DNA from: CAYMUR01 sp964393615
Lineage (GTDB): Bacteria; Planctomycetota; Planctomycetia; Pirellulales; Pirellulaceae
Assembly (NCBI GenBank): GCA_964393615.1
Contig: CAYMUR010000104.1
Coordinates: forward strand, 1-16,166
Length of the DNA: 16,166 nt
Direction of reading: 5' to 3'
How positions within the stretch are numbered: position 1 is the first letter of the stretch; each line of letters begins with the position of its first letter. The notes under the pieces are model-generated. The model was not told where the DNA came from and made no database searches. It saw only the letters and a program-made list of their open reading frames with translations. The position numbers and the translations under genes are program-made. Below, piece by piece: positions 7,539-15,061 of the stretch.

Positions 7539-9908
7539 TGGGGCGGATTTGTTTTGTCGCAGGGCTGCTTGAACTTGCTGTAAATTGTTACGAGCATCCT
7601 CGTTACTTGGCTGTAACCGGAGGGCTTGTTGAAACTTCTGAACTGCCTCCTGTAATTGTTGTTGTTTCACGAGCGCAATACCCCAGTGGTGGTAAGCTCG
7701 GGCCAGGTTAGAATTTGTCTGCAAGGCCTGCTGATAGTGGTCGATGGCTTGCTCGTAGCGATTCATCTGAAGTAGCGCATCACCCCAGTTGATGTGGGCC
7801 ATTGCCAGGTCCGGCTGAAGCTGAATAGCTTGCTGACAATGTGCGACGGCCTCTTCGAAACGGCCCATTCCCCGCAATGCTTGCGCCCAGTTGTTGTGGG
7901 CCTCGGCGAAGTTAGACTTGATCCGCAACGCTTCCTGGTAGTGGTCGCTGGCTTGCTCGAATTGTCCTTGGGACAACAGAACGTTGCCCCAGTTGAGATG
8001 CGCGATGGCCGAATCGGGTTTAAGCAGTAAGGCTTGTTGGTAGTGTTCGGTAGCTTCTTTTAGACGACCTTGGCTCTGCAATAGGTTTCCCCAATTGCAG
8101 TGGACTTCGATGTAATCTGGCTTGAGTTGCAAGGCCTGACGGAAGTGCTTGACGGCATCGTTGGCTTGTCCCAGACGCTGTAGAGCGCGACCCCAGTTGT
8201 AATAGGCACCGGCAAATTCGGGTTGAATTTGAGTGGCTGTGCGGTAGTGCGCCATGGCCTCCTTAAATCGTGACATGCCATGCAAGGCCGCGCCCAGACC
8301 GTTATGGGCTTGTGCATTGTCGGGATCGATTTGAACCAGCCGTTGAAAAAGCTGGAGGGCCTGGGAGTACTGGCCTTGCAAGCTTAGGAGTGCACCAAGA
8401 TTTAACATCGCCAGCGGATAATCAGGAGCCAATTGGAGTGCCTGAATGTACTTGTCGATGGCCTCCGCGCTGTGACCTTGTTTTTCTAGGAGAACCCCCT
8501 GATTAAAAAACCACATCGCATTTTTGTCTTGGGTGGGTCGACTGTGTCTTTCGGCGATAAGGTTGTCAAATACCGACCGTTCAGCAGGTTTTTTACTGCC
8601 GAACCATCCGGCACGCTCCATGGTGTCCCAAACGTGCCAGGCAATGATTTCATGTCCTTCGCGAGTCGGATGAACGAAATCTTCGATCAGATTGAATCCG
8701 ACCAGGCCGTGCTCGCTGTTTTGTTCGAAGAGGTTGTCCATGTCGACGAAAGCGGTGTCCTGTTGACTGGCGACGTCCCGGATTGCTTGGTTGATTCCCG
8801 AGAGCCGGCGGTTGGGTGATGCATCCGCGTCACATGCCCGTTGGTAGGTTGTGCGTGCGAGTTCCCACTGTTCAAGATTTTCTTGCGTTTGGGCCAAAAG
8901 AAATTGTGTTTCGGCATGCTCCGGGCCGAGTTGCGTTGCGAGTTGCAACTCCGTTGCCGCGGCCGTGAATTCACCAGCATCGAAATGTTGTTTACCTGCG
9001 CTGAAGGCCCGGGACCATTTCTGACGGTCTGTTTTGTTGAGCGTGGCTATTTCCGTAGACGCTTCGGGTTGCCATTGCCGGAGGTTGGCGGGAACGGTCA
9101 CCAATACCACTTTGACGTCTGCCTTCTGGGCACGACGGACCAGTCGTTGGAGTCGCCAGCGAAACTCTGTGACCACTGTTTTTTTTTCTTCGGTTGAGAA
9201 GAATTGTGTTGTTTCCGGGCGCACGACAGATCCGAATGTGTCCGTTGGAGCAGGGTGAACTTCCTTTACGCGGGTCAAGATTGTTCGTAAACCGGAATAG
9301 GTGCGCGAGTGTGCCAAGGCATATTCCACACGCGTGCGTGTGGAACTGCGACGCTTCAAGGCATCGAAAAAAGCTGGTTCGACAAACTCGTTATGACCGC
9401 TGTAGATGATGAATACGTCTGGGTCGTACGACAACAATTCATCGGCAACGATGTTCAATCGGTGCATCGCGTAAGATACGCCACTGGCGTTGATTGCTTC
9501 GACGTGTAATTCAGGATGGCTGGTGGCGAGCGCTTCACCGACGATACTGGTAAATGCCGCTTCAGCACCCCAGGGAAATCCATGTGAACTGGAACCTCCC
9601 AGGCAGAAAATACGAAAGCCGTTGTCCGGTTTTTCAGCCAGAAATGATTGGTGGTTAAAACTGCCAAGATGACTGGGACGTGTGTGATACACATCACCGT
9701 CTCGCTCGAACAGTGTGACCAGACCAGAGAATCCCCGAAACGGGTCTTCCTGTTCGATTAAGGTGGCCACATCGGCTGTCCAAAGCGCGACTTCCAGGAA
9801 GACAAAAAATGCGAGGCAGACAACTGTCGCAAAGAGTAATTTTTTCCACAGCGCAATTCGGCGCTGTCTGGAACGGGCAGAAGCGATTTTTGGTTGTTTT
9901 TTAGGCAT
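7524..9908 (-). CDS. Membrane-anchored SGNH/GDSL hydrolase-like protein with C-terminal TPR array
   Basis: The 794-residue protein has a basic N-terminus (1-23), one transmembrane helix (about 24-45) and an outward-facing SGNH-type domain. Blocks are visible: GGSSS (104-108, nucleophile region), NASG (140-143), YSGHNEF (169-175, block III) and DFVHP (410-414, catalytic Asp/His). The domain therefore probably acts as an esterase or acyl-transfer enzyme on an extracytoplasmic substrate, which is unknown. A TPR-like pair (about 303-365) is inserted between blocks III and V. From residue 464 come nine 34-residue TPRs and a cap; six of them carry Trp instead of Leu at position 7 (NWG/NWA/HWG). ATG 9908 is preferred to an in-frame TTG at 9950 because an extended -10 (9965-9973) would leave the TTG almost no leader. 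No clear Shine-Dalgarno is seen. The TPRs suggest partner binding. Confidence 0.85.
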   Translation of the reverse strand: MPKKQPKIASARSRQRRIALWKKLLFATVVCLAFFVFLEVALWTADVATLIEQEDPFRGFSGLVTLFERDGDVYHTRPSHLGSFNHQSFLAEKPDNGFRIFCLGGSSSHGFPWGAEAAFTSIVGEALATSHPELHVEAINASGVSYAMHRLNIVADELLSYDPDVFIIYSGHNEFVEPAFFDALKRRSSTRTRVEYALAHSRTYSGLRTILTRVKEVHPAPTDTFGSVVRPETTQFFSTEEKKTVVTEFRWRLQRLVRRAQKADVKVVLVTVPANLRQWQPEASTEIATLNKTDRQKWSRAFSAGKQHFDAGEFTAAATELQLATQLGPEHAETQFLLAQTQENLEQWELARTTYQRACDADASPNRRLSGINQAIRDVASQQDTAFVDMDNLFEQNSEHGLVGFNLIEDFVHPTREGHEIIAWHVWDTMERAGWFGSKKPAERSVFDNLIAERHSRPTQDKNAMWFFNQGVLLEKQGHSAEAIDKYIQALQLAPDYPLAMLNLGALLSLQGQYSQALQLFQRLVQIDPDNAQAHNGLGAALHGMSRFKEAMAHYRTATQIQPEFAGAYYNWGRALQRLGQANDAVKHFRQALQLKPDYIEVHCNWGNLLQSQGRLKEATEHYQQALLLKPDSAIAHLNWGNVLLSQGQFEQASDHYQEALRIKSNFAEAHNNWAQALRGMGRFEEAVAHCQQAIQLQPDLAMAHINWGDALLQMNRYEQAIDHYQQALQTNSNLARAYHHWGIALVKQQQLQEAVQKFQQALRLQPSNEDARNNLQQVQAALRQNKSAPSAKK
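7554..8519 (-). repeat. Array of nine 34-residue TPR units (102-bp period)
   Basis: At DNA level, ccccagttg-like segments (encoding N-W-G) recur about every 102 bp, near 7785, 7887, 7989, 8091 and 8193. The nine units encode PDY/PDN/PDS-type ends and AHxNWGxAL-type starts with no indels between units. Confidence 0.9.
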
Positions 9909-9964
9909 CGACTTAATCAGAAGGAGCAATGTCAGGCAGTCGGCGCTCAAACATGCGCCACCTA

Positions 9965-9973
9965 TTTATAACA
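9965..9973 (-). promoter_or_regulatory. Possible extended -10 promoter of the SGNH-TPR gene
   Basis: On the minus strand TGtTATAAA (9965-9973) matches an extended -10 with five of six hexamer bases. The sequence 17 bp further upstream is a poor -35. Predicted transcription begins near 9958, about 50 nt before ATG 9908. Confidence 0.35.
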
Positions 9974-10035
9974 GGTTGGCTATCGTACAGAAATAATAAT
10001 GCACTGATTTTGCTGACGGAATGACAATTTCATGA

Positions 10036-10312
10036 CAACGTTTGCTTGTCACGCTCCTGAATGTCTCTCAGTTCAATGCTGGTGAAACTTTCAAGCTGAT
10101 CTACACCGTCGCAGAAGCTATTCCGGGAGATATCCTGAATATTGCTAATCCCAACTGTCGTGTGTGTGGATTGTCCGCTGCACGAGTTTTTTGATCAGTG
10201 GTGCCAGCAAGGGCCATCCCATCACATTGTCCTGGGAGTCGGTGACCATTCCCAAGAGATTGAAGCGTTCGGCGAGGCGATCGATTTTCCTGTCGTATGC
10301 GTATCAGCCTAG
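10036..10312 (+). pseudogene. 3' remnant of an L-fucose/L-arabinose isomerase-like gene, frameshifted
   Basis: The first frame (10036-10191) encodes VSQFNAGETFKLIYTVAEA followed by IPGDILNIANPNCRV, then stops at TGA 10192. In the next frame (from 10193) comes DQWCQQGPSHHIVLGVGDH, then an ordinary end at TAG 10310. Together these resemble the C-terminal domain of the L-fucose/L-arabinose isomerase superfamily ('aeGe-vpGpil-igNpN-R' ... 'W---GPtHH-alGvGh'). Removing one T from the run of six (10187-10192) joins the two frames exactly. The N-terminal part of an isomerase (normally several hundred residues) is absent, so it is a fragment even without the frameshift. The assignment is from motif memory and moderate in confidence. 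It fits the neighbouring sugar transport and oxidoreductase genes, although it faces the permease tail to tail. Confidence 0.6.
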
Positions 10313-10479
10313 AACGCCTCTCAATACTGAGTAGGGTGTGTCTGCCGACCGGTCTGCAGACGGAACAGGTGGGCCTGGAGATCCGTCCTGCATTATCCAT
10401 CGGGCTTTGAAACACCTTTCAGGCTGTGCACATGGCCTTGAGACGAGGGGCCTTGCCACGGGATCATCCGATGCCATCT
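10313..10479. other. Spacer between the isomerase remnant and the ABC permease
   Basis: I see no gene here. With the remnant, the whole interval 9909-10479 lacks an intact gene. A short self-complementary GTCTGCAGAC occurs within it (10359-10368); no clear terminator follows the permease stop. Confidence 0.4.
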
Positions 10480-11811
10480 TCATCGTGACTTGGCTTCATC
10501 GAGTGGAGCCTGCTGGCTCATTTCTCGGGTGGCACGTATCACTTCGCTAAATTTTACCGTGGCAAGAATCACAAATGCTGATCCTCCTGCGGTCGCTGCC
10601 TGTCTGAAATTAAACCCAACCTGATCATCGCCGAGCATCACACCCAGAATGGCTCCTACGAACAATGCCAGCACCGGGATGATGATGTTGCCCATGGTGC
10701 CAGGAAAAAATTGCTTTGTCGTACCTGCGATCTGACGGCGCCATTCATTGAGCGCTACGGCAACAACCACCAAAAATCCGACGATGAGTCCTTCGTAGTC
10801 GTCCGAGCCGGATTTAATCAGCTTAGCAACTGCATCAATGACCATGCGCAGGAAAAGTACGCCAAGCATCACCCCCGGAATCGTCCCCAGGCCCCCCTGC
10901 AGGCTGCAGCCTCCGACCACGGCCGCCGCAATCGCGTTTAGCTCATACGCTACCCCCAACGTTTGTGGATTAATGGATCCGACCTTGAGCGTATAAAGTA
11001 CGCCGGCAATCGAGGCGCTGATCGCACCGGTGCAGTAGGCAAGCCACTTGAGCCGGTCCGTACGGATACCGCTCAGCTGCGCCGCTTGCTCGTTACCTCC
11101 CATGGCATAGAGGTGGCGCCCGACGATCGTGCGGGTCATCATTAGCCACAACAATCCACCCACGATCAAGAAAATCAGCAGCGGAAGCCACCAAGCCTGT
11201 CCCATGTCGGCCAGCCGAGTATCGTAAATGTTGATACGCGTTTGACGGATACCAAAACATGTCATGATCGACGGATTCAAAATTCGCGCGAGACTTCTGA
11301 GACCGACTAGTGACGCGAGTGTTGCCACGAAAGGAGGCAATCCGACCACGGTGATCAACCAGGCGTGCAGCGTACCGATACAAAACCCCGCAGACATGGC
11401 TGCGGTGATGGCGATCATGATGGTGAGTGTCGAAAGCGCAGTCGTATCTGGCACGCCGTCGTCACCTCGCGGTGCCAGGCAAATCAATACGATGGCAAAG
11501 ACCGATCCGCTAAACGCGATAACCGATCCACTGGACAAGTCAATGCCACCCGATATGATGACAACCGCCGCGCCCAGCGCGAAGATGCCCCAGAGTGACG
11601 TATGCCGGACGATTTCTGTCGCGTTGGCCCACGGCTTTGTGAGGTAGGGTGAATCTCCGGCGCGCGCCAGATCCACGGCAACCACTAGCAGCAAGACAAA
11701 CAACGTGGCCGCCGCCAACCCGATCTCGTTGCGGTATTCTGTGGCCAGCGACTGGTTGGTTCGTCGATCATGGTGTACCTTTTGACCCTGATCTGGAGAC
11801 GCTCCTGTCAT
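10480..11811 (-). CDS. Ribose/sugar-type ABC transporter permease (BPD_transp_2, RbsC-like)
   Basis: The 443-residue inner-membrane permease probably imports a sugar or related compound with the lipoprotein encoded just upstream. Family signatures are clear: SGGIDLSSGSVIAFSG (87-102), GLPPFVATLASL (157-168), GRHLYAMGGNEQAAQLSGI (231-249, the ATPase-coupling loop region) and ELNAIAAAVVGGCSLQGG (290-307). ATG 11811 is chosen, not TTG 11841. The ATG overlaps the upstream stop as ATGA (11808-11811), and GAGG lies five bases before it, so translation is coupled. The protein is longer than typical RbsC-like permeases (about 320-340). There is a 30-residue polar N-terminus and, after the usual end near 357, a C-terminal extension with two more hydrophobic stretches (about 374-394 and 405-418). 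No ABC ATPase gene is adjacent in the window. Confidence 0.92.
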   Translation of the reverse strand: MTGASPDQGQKVHHDRRTNQSLATEYRNEIGLAAATLFVLLLVVAVDLARAGDSPYLTKPWANATEIVRHTSLWGIFALGAAVVIISGGIDLSSGSVIAFSGSVFAIVLICLAPRGDDGVPDTTALSTLTIMIAITAAMSAGFCIGTLHAWLITVVGLPPFVATLASLVGLRSLARILNPSIMTCFGIRQTRINIYDTRLADMGQAWWLPLLIFLIVGGLLWLMMTRTIVGRHLYAMGGNEQAAQLSGIRTDRLKWLAYCTGAISASIAGVLYTLKVGSINPQTLGVAYELNAIAAAVVGGCSLQGGLGTIPGVMLGVLFLRMVIDAVAKLIKSGSDDYEGLIVGFLVVVAVALNEWRRQIAGTTKQFFPGTMGNIIIPVLALFVGAILGVMLGDDQVGFNFRQAATAGGSAFVILATVKFSEVIRATREMSQQAPLDEAKSR

Positions 11812-12923
11812 GAAGACCTCAATTTTCGCTCGGCCAGCCAAATCTGAAAGTCTTTTAAATAAAAGAATTGCAACGAATCGCCAAACGTCTCACGAGTGAT
11901 TGGTGAGGAGGCATCGGGGACAACGATCCGTAGCTCCGTGTTTAAGATATCACCATCCTCCTCGTCAAACTTGCCTGTCTCTGGATCAAACGATGGGTAA
12001 TAGTTTTTGACGGTCTGGTAATCTTCTTCCAGCAGAGCGCGCATCAAGCGTACGCCCTCGTATCCCATCTGGTAAGGGTTCTGGACCACCATGGCATCGA
12101 TTATGCCGTCTTGCATGTGACGTAAAGCTTTCTCGGACGCATCCATCGTAAGAACGTTGACTTGATCTTGGACTTGTTGCTGCTTGACAATGGTCACAAT
12201 CGCATCCGCATTATGTGCCCAAATAGCAACGAGCATTCCCAAGTTTGGATGATTGGATAACACATTGACAACGTTTTGCTGGGCTCGATCTGGATCGACT
12301 CCATCACCTAAACTATCCAGCTCGCTAAAACCTTCTCCCGCTCCCTTGGCGAATCCTTCAATCCTCTTGACTGCGTTGTCAACGGTCTTGATGCCAACAA
12401 ACGTGGCATAATCGGCGCCGTCGGGTGCGATCGTCCGAGCCGCTTTTCCAAGTTTCTGCCCTGCGACAAAATTATTGGTACCCAGATAAGCGAATCGCGC
12501 ATCGCGAAACCGATGACGATCGACATCGGAGTCAATCGTCACCAGAACGACTCCCTGTTCTCGCAGCTTGCGCATGGCCTCGATCGTGCCCGAACTGTCG
12601 GGATTGATTGGGGAAACCCCTACGGCAGCCACGTCAATCTGGTTGGCATATTGATTGAGTTTTTCAATTTGGTCGATATCGGTTCCGTCGCCTTGATCCA
12701 AGACCACGCGATACCCGGCTGCCTCGAAGTTAAACGCGTCGGCCGCATCGTGCATGCCCCGGTCCATTGCGGTCCACCACGGATCATCGTTGTTGCTCAC
12801 GATAATGATGCGTTTGAGTTGTCCAGAGTGGTTGGCATTGCCACCCTGCTCTGAAGAGGTACAACCCAAGACACAGATAGTTCCAAGGAACGCGCTAACC
12901 AAAGTCTTGTTACGAAAATCCAT
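11808..12923 (-). CDS. Sugar-binding lipoprotein of an ABC transporter (Peripla_BP_4, RbsB-like)
   Basis: The 371-residue protein starts with a lipoprotein signal: MDFRNK, a hydrophobic segment, then CVLG|C21. It is therefore expected to be exported and lipid-anchored. The mature part has the two-lobed periplasmic sugar-binding fold signature: IIIVSNNDDPWW (39-50), GVSPINPDSSGT (102-113), VTIDSDVD (128-135) and YLGTNNFVAGQ (146-156). It should capture a sugar-like ligand and deliver it to the permease whose ATG overlaps its stop codon. The ATG at 12923 opens the signal peptide; the upstream CGGGGC is a weak ribosome site. The ligand cannot be named. Compared with RbsB (about 296 residues) it is long, with extra C-terminal residues after the NTELRIVVPD region. 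Confidence 0.92.
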   Translation of the reverse strand: MDFRNKTLVSAFLGTICVLGCTSSEQGGNANHSGQLKRIIIVSNNDDPWWTAMDRGMHDAADAFNFEAAGYRVVLDQGDGTDIDQIEKLNQYANQIDVAAVGVSPINPDSSGTIEAMRKLREQGVVLVTIDSDVDRHRFRDARFAYLGTNNFVAGQKLGKAARTIAPDGADYATFVGIKTVDNAVKRIEGFAKGAGEGFSELDSLGDGVDPDRAQQNVVNVLSNHPNLGMLVAIWAHNADAIVTIVKQQQVQDQVNVLTMDASEKALRHMQDGIIDAMVVQNPYQMGYEGVRLMRALLEEDYQTVKNYYPSFDPETGKFDEEDGDILNTELRIVVPDASSPITRETFGDSLQFFYLKDFQIWLAERKLRSS

Positions 12924-13286
12924 GAATTTCAGCCCCGAGCTAGTCCATGCCAGATTCCTTCGTTGCAGAATCGGTGCCTTACTACGGAAATTGACTGTGC
13001 GGCGTCCGCTCGGCCCCTTTCTTGAAATGGTCCATTCTCATCACTAACGCTGGCGGGAGAAAAGGTACGGATTGCCCGGGAGTGATAGGATGCAACGAAC
13101 ACGTTTGACGGCGGTCTTTATTGGTTTAACAACACTTGAGTTGTCAGGTTGGGTCCTTGGATAAACAGATAACAGACAGGAATTTTAGTGCATCATTTCG
13201 TGTGAGGATAGCCTGCCCAGCGAACGATCTGTAGCACTTGTCTAAAGACATCCATGGTGATTCTCGGCGCCAAGTGCAGAAATAGA

Positions 13287-13328
13287 CCAGCGGAAGCGTC
13301 CTGCGTCAATGTTGGTAGATTCCGCTGG
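13287..13328. repeat. Perfect 9-bp inverted repeat with 24-nt spacer
   Basis: CCAGCGGAA (13287-13295) and TTCCGCTGG (13320-13328) are exact reverse complements. This could be a stem-loop RNA or a pair of operator half-sites. No U-tract follows, so it is not a typical terminator. Confidence 0.6.
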
Positions 13329-13458
13329 AGAGAAATTTACCAGCAGCGCTGTCTACGATGCTTGTTGGCCCGGGCTGGTGACGTCTTTAGGTTCCATCCA
13401 AAAAAATCGGTGGATCGGTGACCTGTTGATAAAGAGGCTGAGAAATTGATGCCATTAG

Positions 13459-13487
13459 TTTACATCGTCTACCGCCTACTTTACACT
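13459..13487 (+). promoter_or_regulatory. Sigma70-type promoter of the Gfo/Idh/MocA gene
   Basis: TTTACA (13459-13464, five of six of TTGACA) and TACACT (13482-13487, four of six of TATAAT) are separated by 17 bp. Transcription would begin near 13494, with a leader of about 53 nt. Confidence 0.4.
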
Positions 13488-13546
13488 CAGTAGCCGTTTG
13501 AGAATCCCTAGCTAAACGGTATCGTGTTGCATGGTGATGGGTCGCA

Positions 13547-14740
13547 ATGTCTGAAAAAAATCGTATTGCTCTGGTCGGTGCCGCCGGTAAAGTAGCAGCT
13601 CCCTGTCATTTAAATGCTCTCGCGCAAGCAGAGCCGATCGAACTCGTTGCCCTTTGCGATATTGACGAGGGGCGGCTACAGGATCTGGCGAAACAGCATT
13701 CGGTAGATCGGGTGTTTACTTGTTATGATCAGCTGTTAAATGATACGGAAATCGATTCGGTAGACTTGGTGGTTCCTCCCTTTTTGCATGCCGAGATGGC
13801 TGTCAAAGCGGCTGCAGCCGGGAAGAATGTTTATGTCGAAAAGCCGATGGCCCGCAGCGTCGGTGAAGCTCGTTCCATGATTGCTGCTGCCGAAGAAGCC
13901 AATGTGACGTTGATGGTGGGCGAAAGCTACTGGTTCCATGGGCCTCATTCATTGGGTAGCCGATTGATTGACGAAGGGGAAATTGGTGAGGTGTGTCAAG
14001 TTCGCCAAACGAAGGCACCTTGGCTTTTTACAGCGGCGGAAAATGCGCGTCTCCAAGGCCAAGGGCATGATGTGGCCTGGCGTTTTGATCCTAACCAGTC
14101 TGGCGGCGGTGATTTTCCCTGGATCATGGATCATGGCCCGCATCTGTTTGCCACTGCACGAAGATTATCTGGCGGTCGACAAATTGAAACAGTCATGGCC
14201 TTGCCGCGAGCCCAAGGCTATGGACCTGAGGCTCATCTGCGCGGAATAACATCCATGTCCTGGATCTTTTCCGATGGGACGGTAGATGGTATTTGGACAC
14301 AAAATGAAACAGATCCCGCCGCGCAACGCTACGTTGGATTTCGTACCGAGGTCGTGGGAACTCGAGGGACTTTGCTTGCATTCGGTGAGGGGGGAGGATC
14401 TGCGCCGGGGTTTGCTCAGGTTCCAGCGGTGAGAATCTATCGTGATGGCAAGGTATTGGATTACGATCTTGACGAGGGGCCGGACCGGTCGTGGCAGTCC
14501 AACAATAGCTATTATGACCAGGCTCACGTGCGGACGCTCACTGAATTTGGTAGTGCTGTACTGGCAGGCCGTACCCCAACCTATTCGGGGTACGACGGAC
14601 TGCACGATCTTACGGCGACGTTGGCTGTGATACAAAGCGCACAGACTGGGCAGGCCGTGCAGCTTGCTGACGTCACCGATGATTGGCGGGCTACTCGCTT
14701 GGGCAATCAGGTTGGATCGCTAACTCAGCCAGACCAATAA
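13547..14740 (+). CDS. Gfo/Idh/MocA family NAD(P)-dependent oxidoreductase
   Basis: The 397-residue protein is probably a cytoplasmic sugar or polyol dehydrogenase. The N-terminal Rossmann fold has RIALVGAAGKVA (6-17; G11, G14) and acidic CDID (37-40) at the end of beta 2. The family motif VEKPMA (97-102) supplies the conserved Lys99. The second domain has GGGDFPWIMDHGPHL (186-200), in which D195 and H199 match the usual catalytic Asp/His positions. The ATG at 13547 starts just before the first beta strand, with a leader of about 53 nt from the predicted promoter; the ribosome site is weak. It is divergent from the sugar-binding lipoprotein gene, which suggests action on the same or a related substrate, but the exact sugar is not determinable. 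Planctomycetes carry many paralogues of this family. Confidence 0.93.
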   Translation: MSEKNRIALVGAAGKVAAPCHLNALAQAEPIELVALCDIDEGRLQDLAKQHSVDRVFTCYDQLLNDTEIDSVDLVVPPFLHAEMAVKAAAAGKNVYVEKPMARSVGEARSMIAAAEEANVTLMVGESYWFHGPHSLGSRLIDEGEIGEVCQVRQTKAPWLFTAAENARLQGQGHDVAWRFDPNQSGGGDFPWIMDHGPHLFATARRLSGGRQIETVMALPRAQGYGPEAHLRGITSMSWIFSDGTVDGIWTQNETDPAAQRYVGFRTEVVGTRGTLLAFGEGGGSAPGFAQVPAVRIYRDGKVLDYDLDEGPDRSWQSNNSYYDQAHVRTLTEFGSAVLAGRTPTYSGYDGLHDLTATLAVIQSAQTGQAVQLADVTDDWRATRLGNQVGSLTQPDQ

Positions 14741-15061
14741 ATATCATTTGTACCACCTCTCCGGGGACGGCGCTGTCGAAGGTATGTGAGTACGGCAGTT
14801 ACCGCGAGTACTCTTTTCGAGAAAAGATTGGTCCAAACGTTTTTTTTCCCCAGCAAAGTGGGTAGACTGTAAGGACAGACAAGGGGGCATGTTGTTTCCG
14901 GACGTGGCCATTGCCAAAGGGTTTCTGCCAAATGGTTTCGAGCGGAGCAATGACTGGAATCCAGGGGCTGTTACAGAATCCTGAACCTCGTGAAAACATG
15001 GTGGTCAGATGGTGTGAAGTAGATGTGTTCTTAAGCCATGAGAAAGATCTAAGGTGTGTCG
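14741..15061. other. Intergenic region before DUF1559 copy B
   Basis: About 320 bp without a recognisable gene. The left third holds hairpins and a T8 run (see terminator entry). The right end gives the ribosome site AAGG (15051-15054) of the next gene. No promoter with good spacing was found. Confidence 0.45.
14788..14847 (+). terminator. Possible terminator of the oxidoreductase gene
   Basis: GAGTAC (14788-14793) pairs with GTACTC (14808-14813), with inner CGG/CCG pairing possible. It is followed by CTTTTCGAGAAAAG, a second small hairpin, and a run of eight T (14840-14847). The T-run is not directly next to a strong GC stem, so efficiency is doubtful. Confidence 0.35.

Larger units (their letters stand above)
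12924..13546. other. Large divergent intergenic region (binding protein / oxidoreductase)
   Basis: About 620 bp with no credible gene. It holds a perfect 9-bp inverted repeat (13287-13328), a short atcca/tggat hairpin around an A-rich loop (about 13397-13416) and a plus-strand promoter at 13459-13487. It must also carry the promoter of the binding-protein/permease operon, which I could not locate. It is a likely place for shared regulation of the two sugar-related units. Confidence 0.45.

Noticed and set aside
10192..10194. A second selenocysteine TGA in the isomerase remnant.
   Set aside because: The frame after this TGA is not similar to the family; similarity continues in the +1 frame, so a one-base insertion in a T-run explains it better.
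11812..11841. TTG 11841 start for the permease.
   Set aside because: ATG 11811 has GAGG five bases upstream and the typical ATGA overlap with the binding-protein stop.
12754..13047. 97-residue plus-strand frame overlapping the start of the binding-protein gene.
   Set aside because: Most of it is antisense to the lipoprotein signal region and no family motif is visible.
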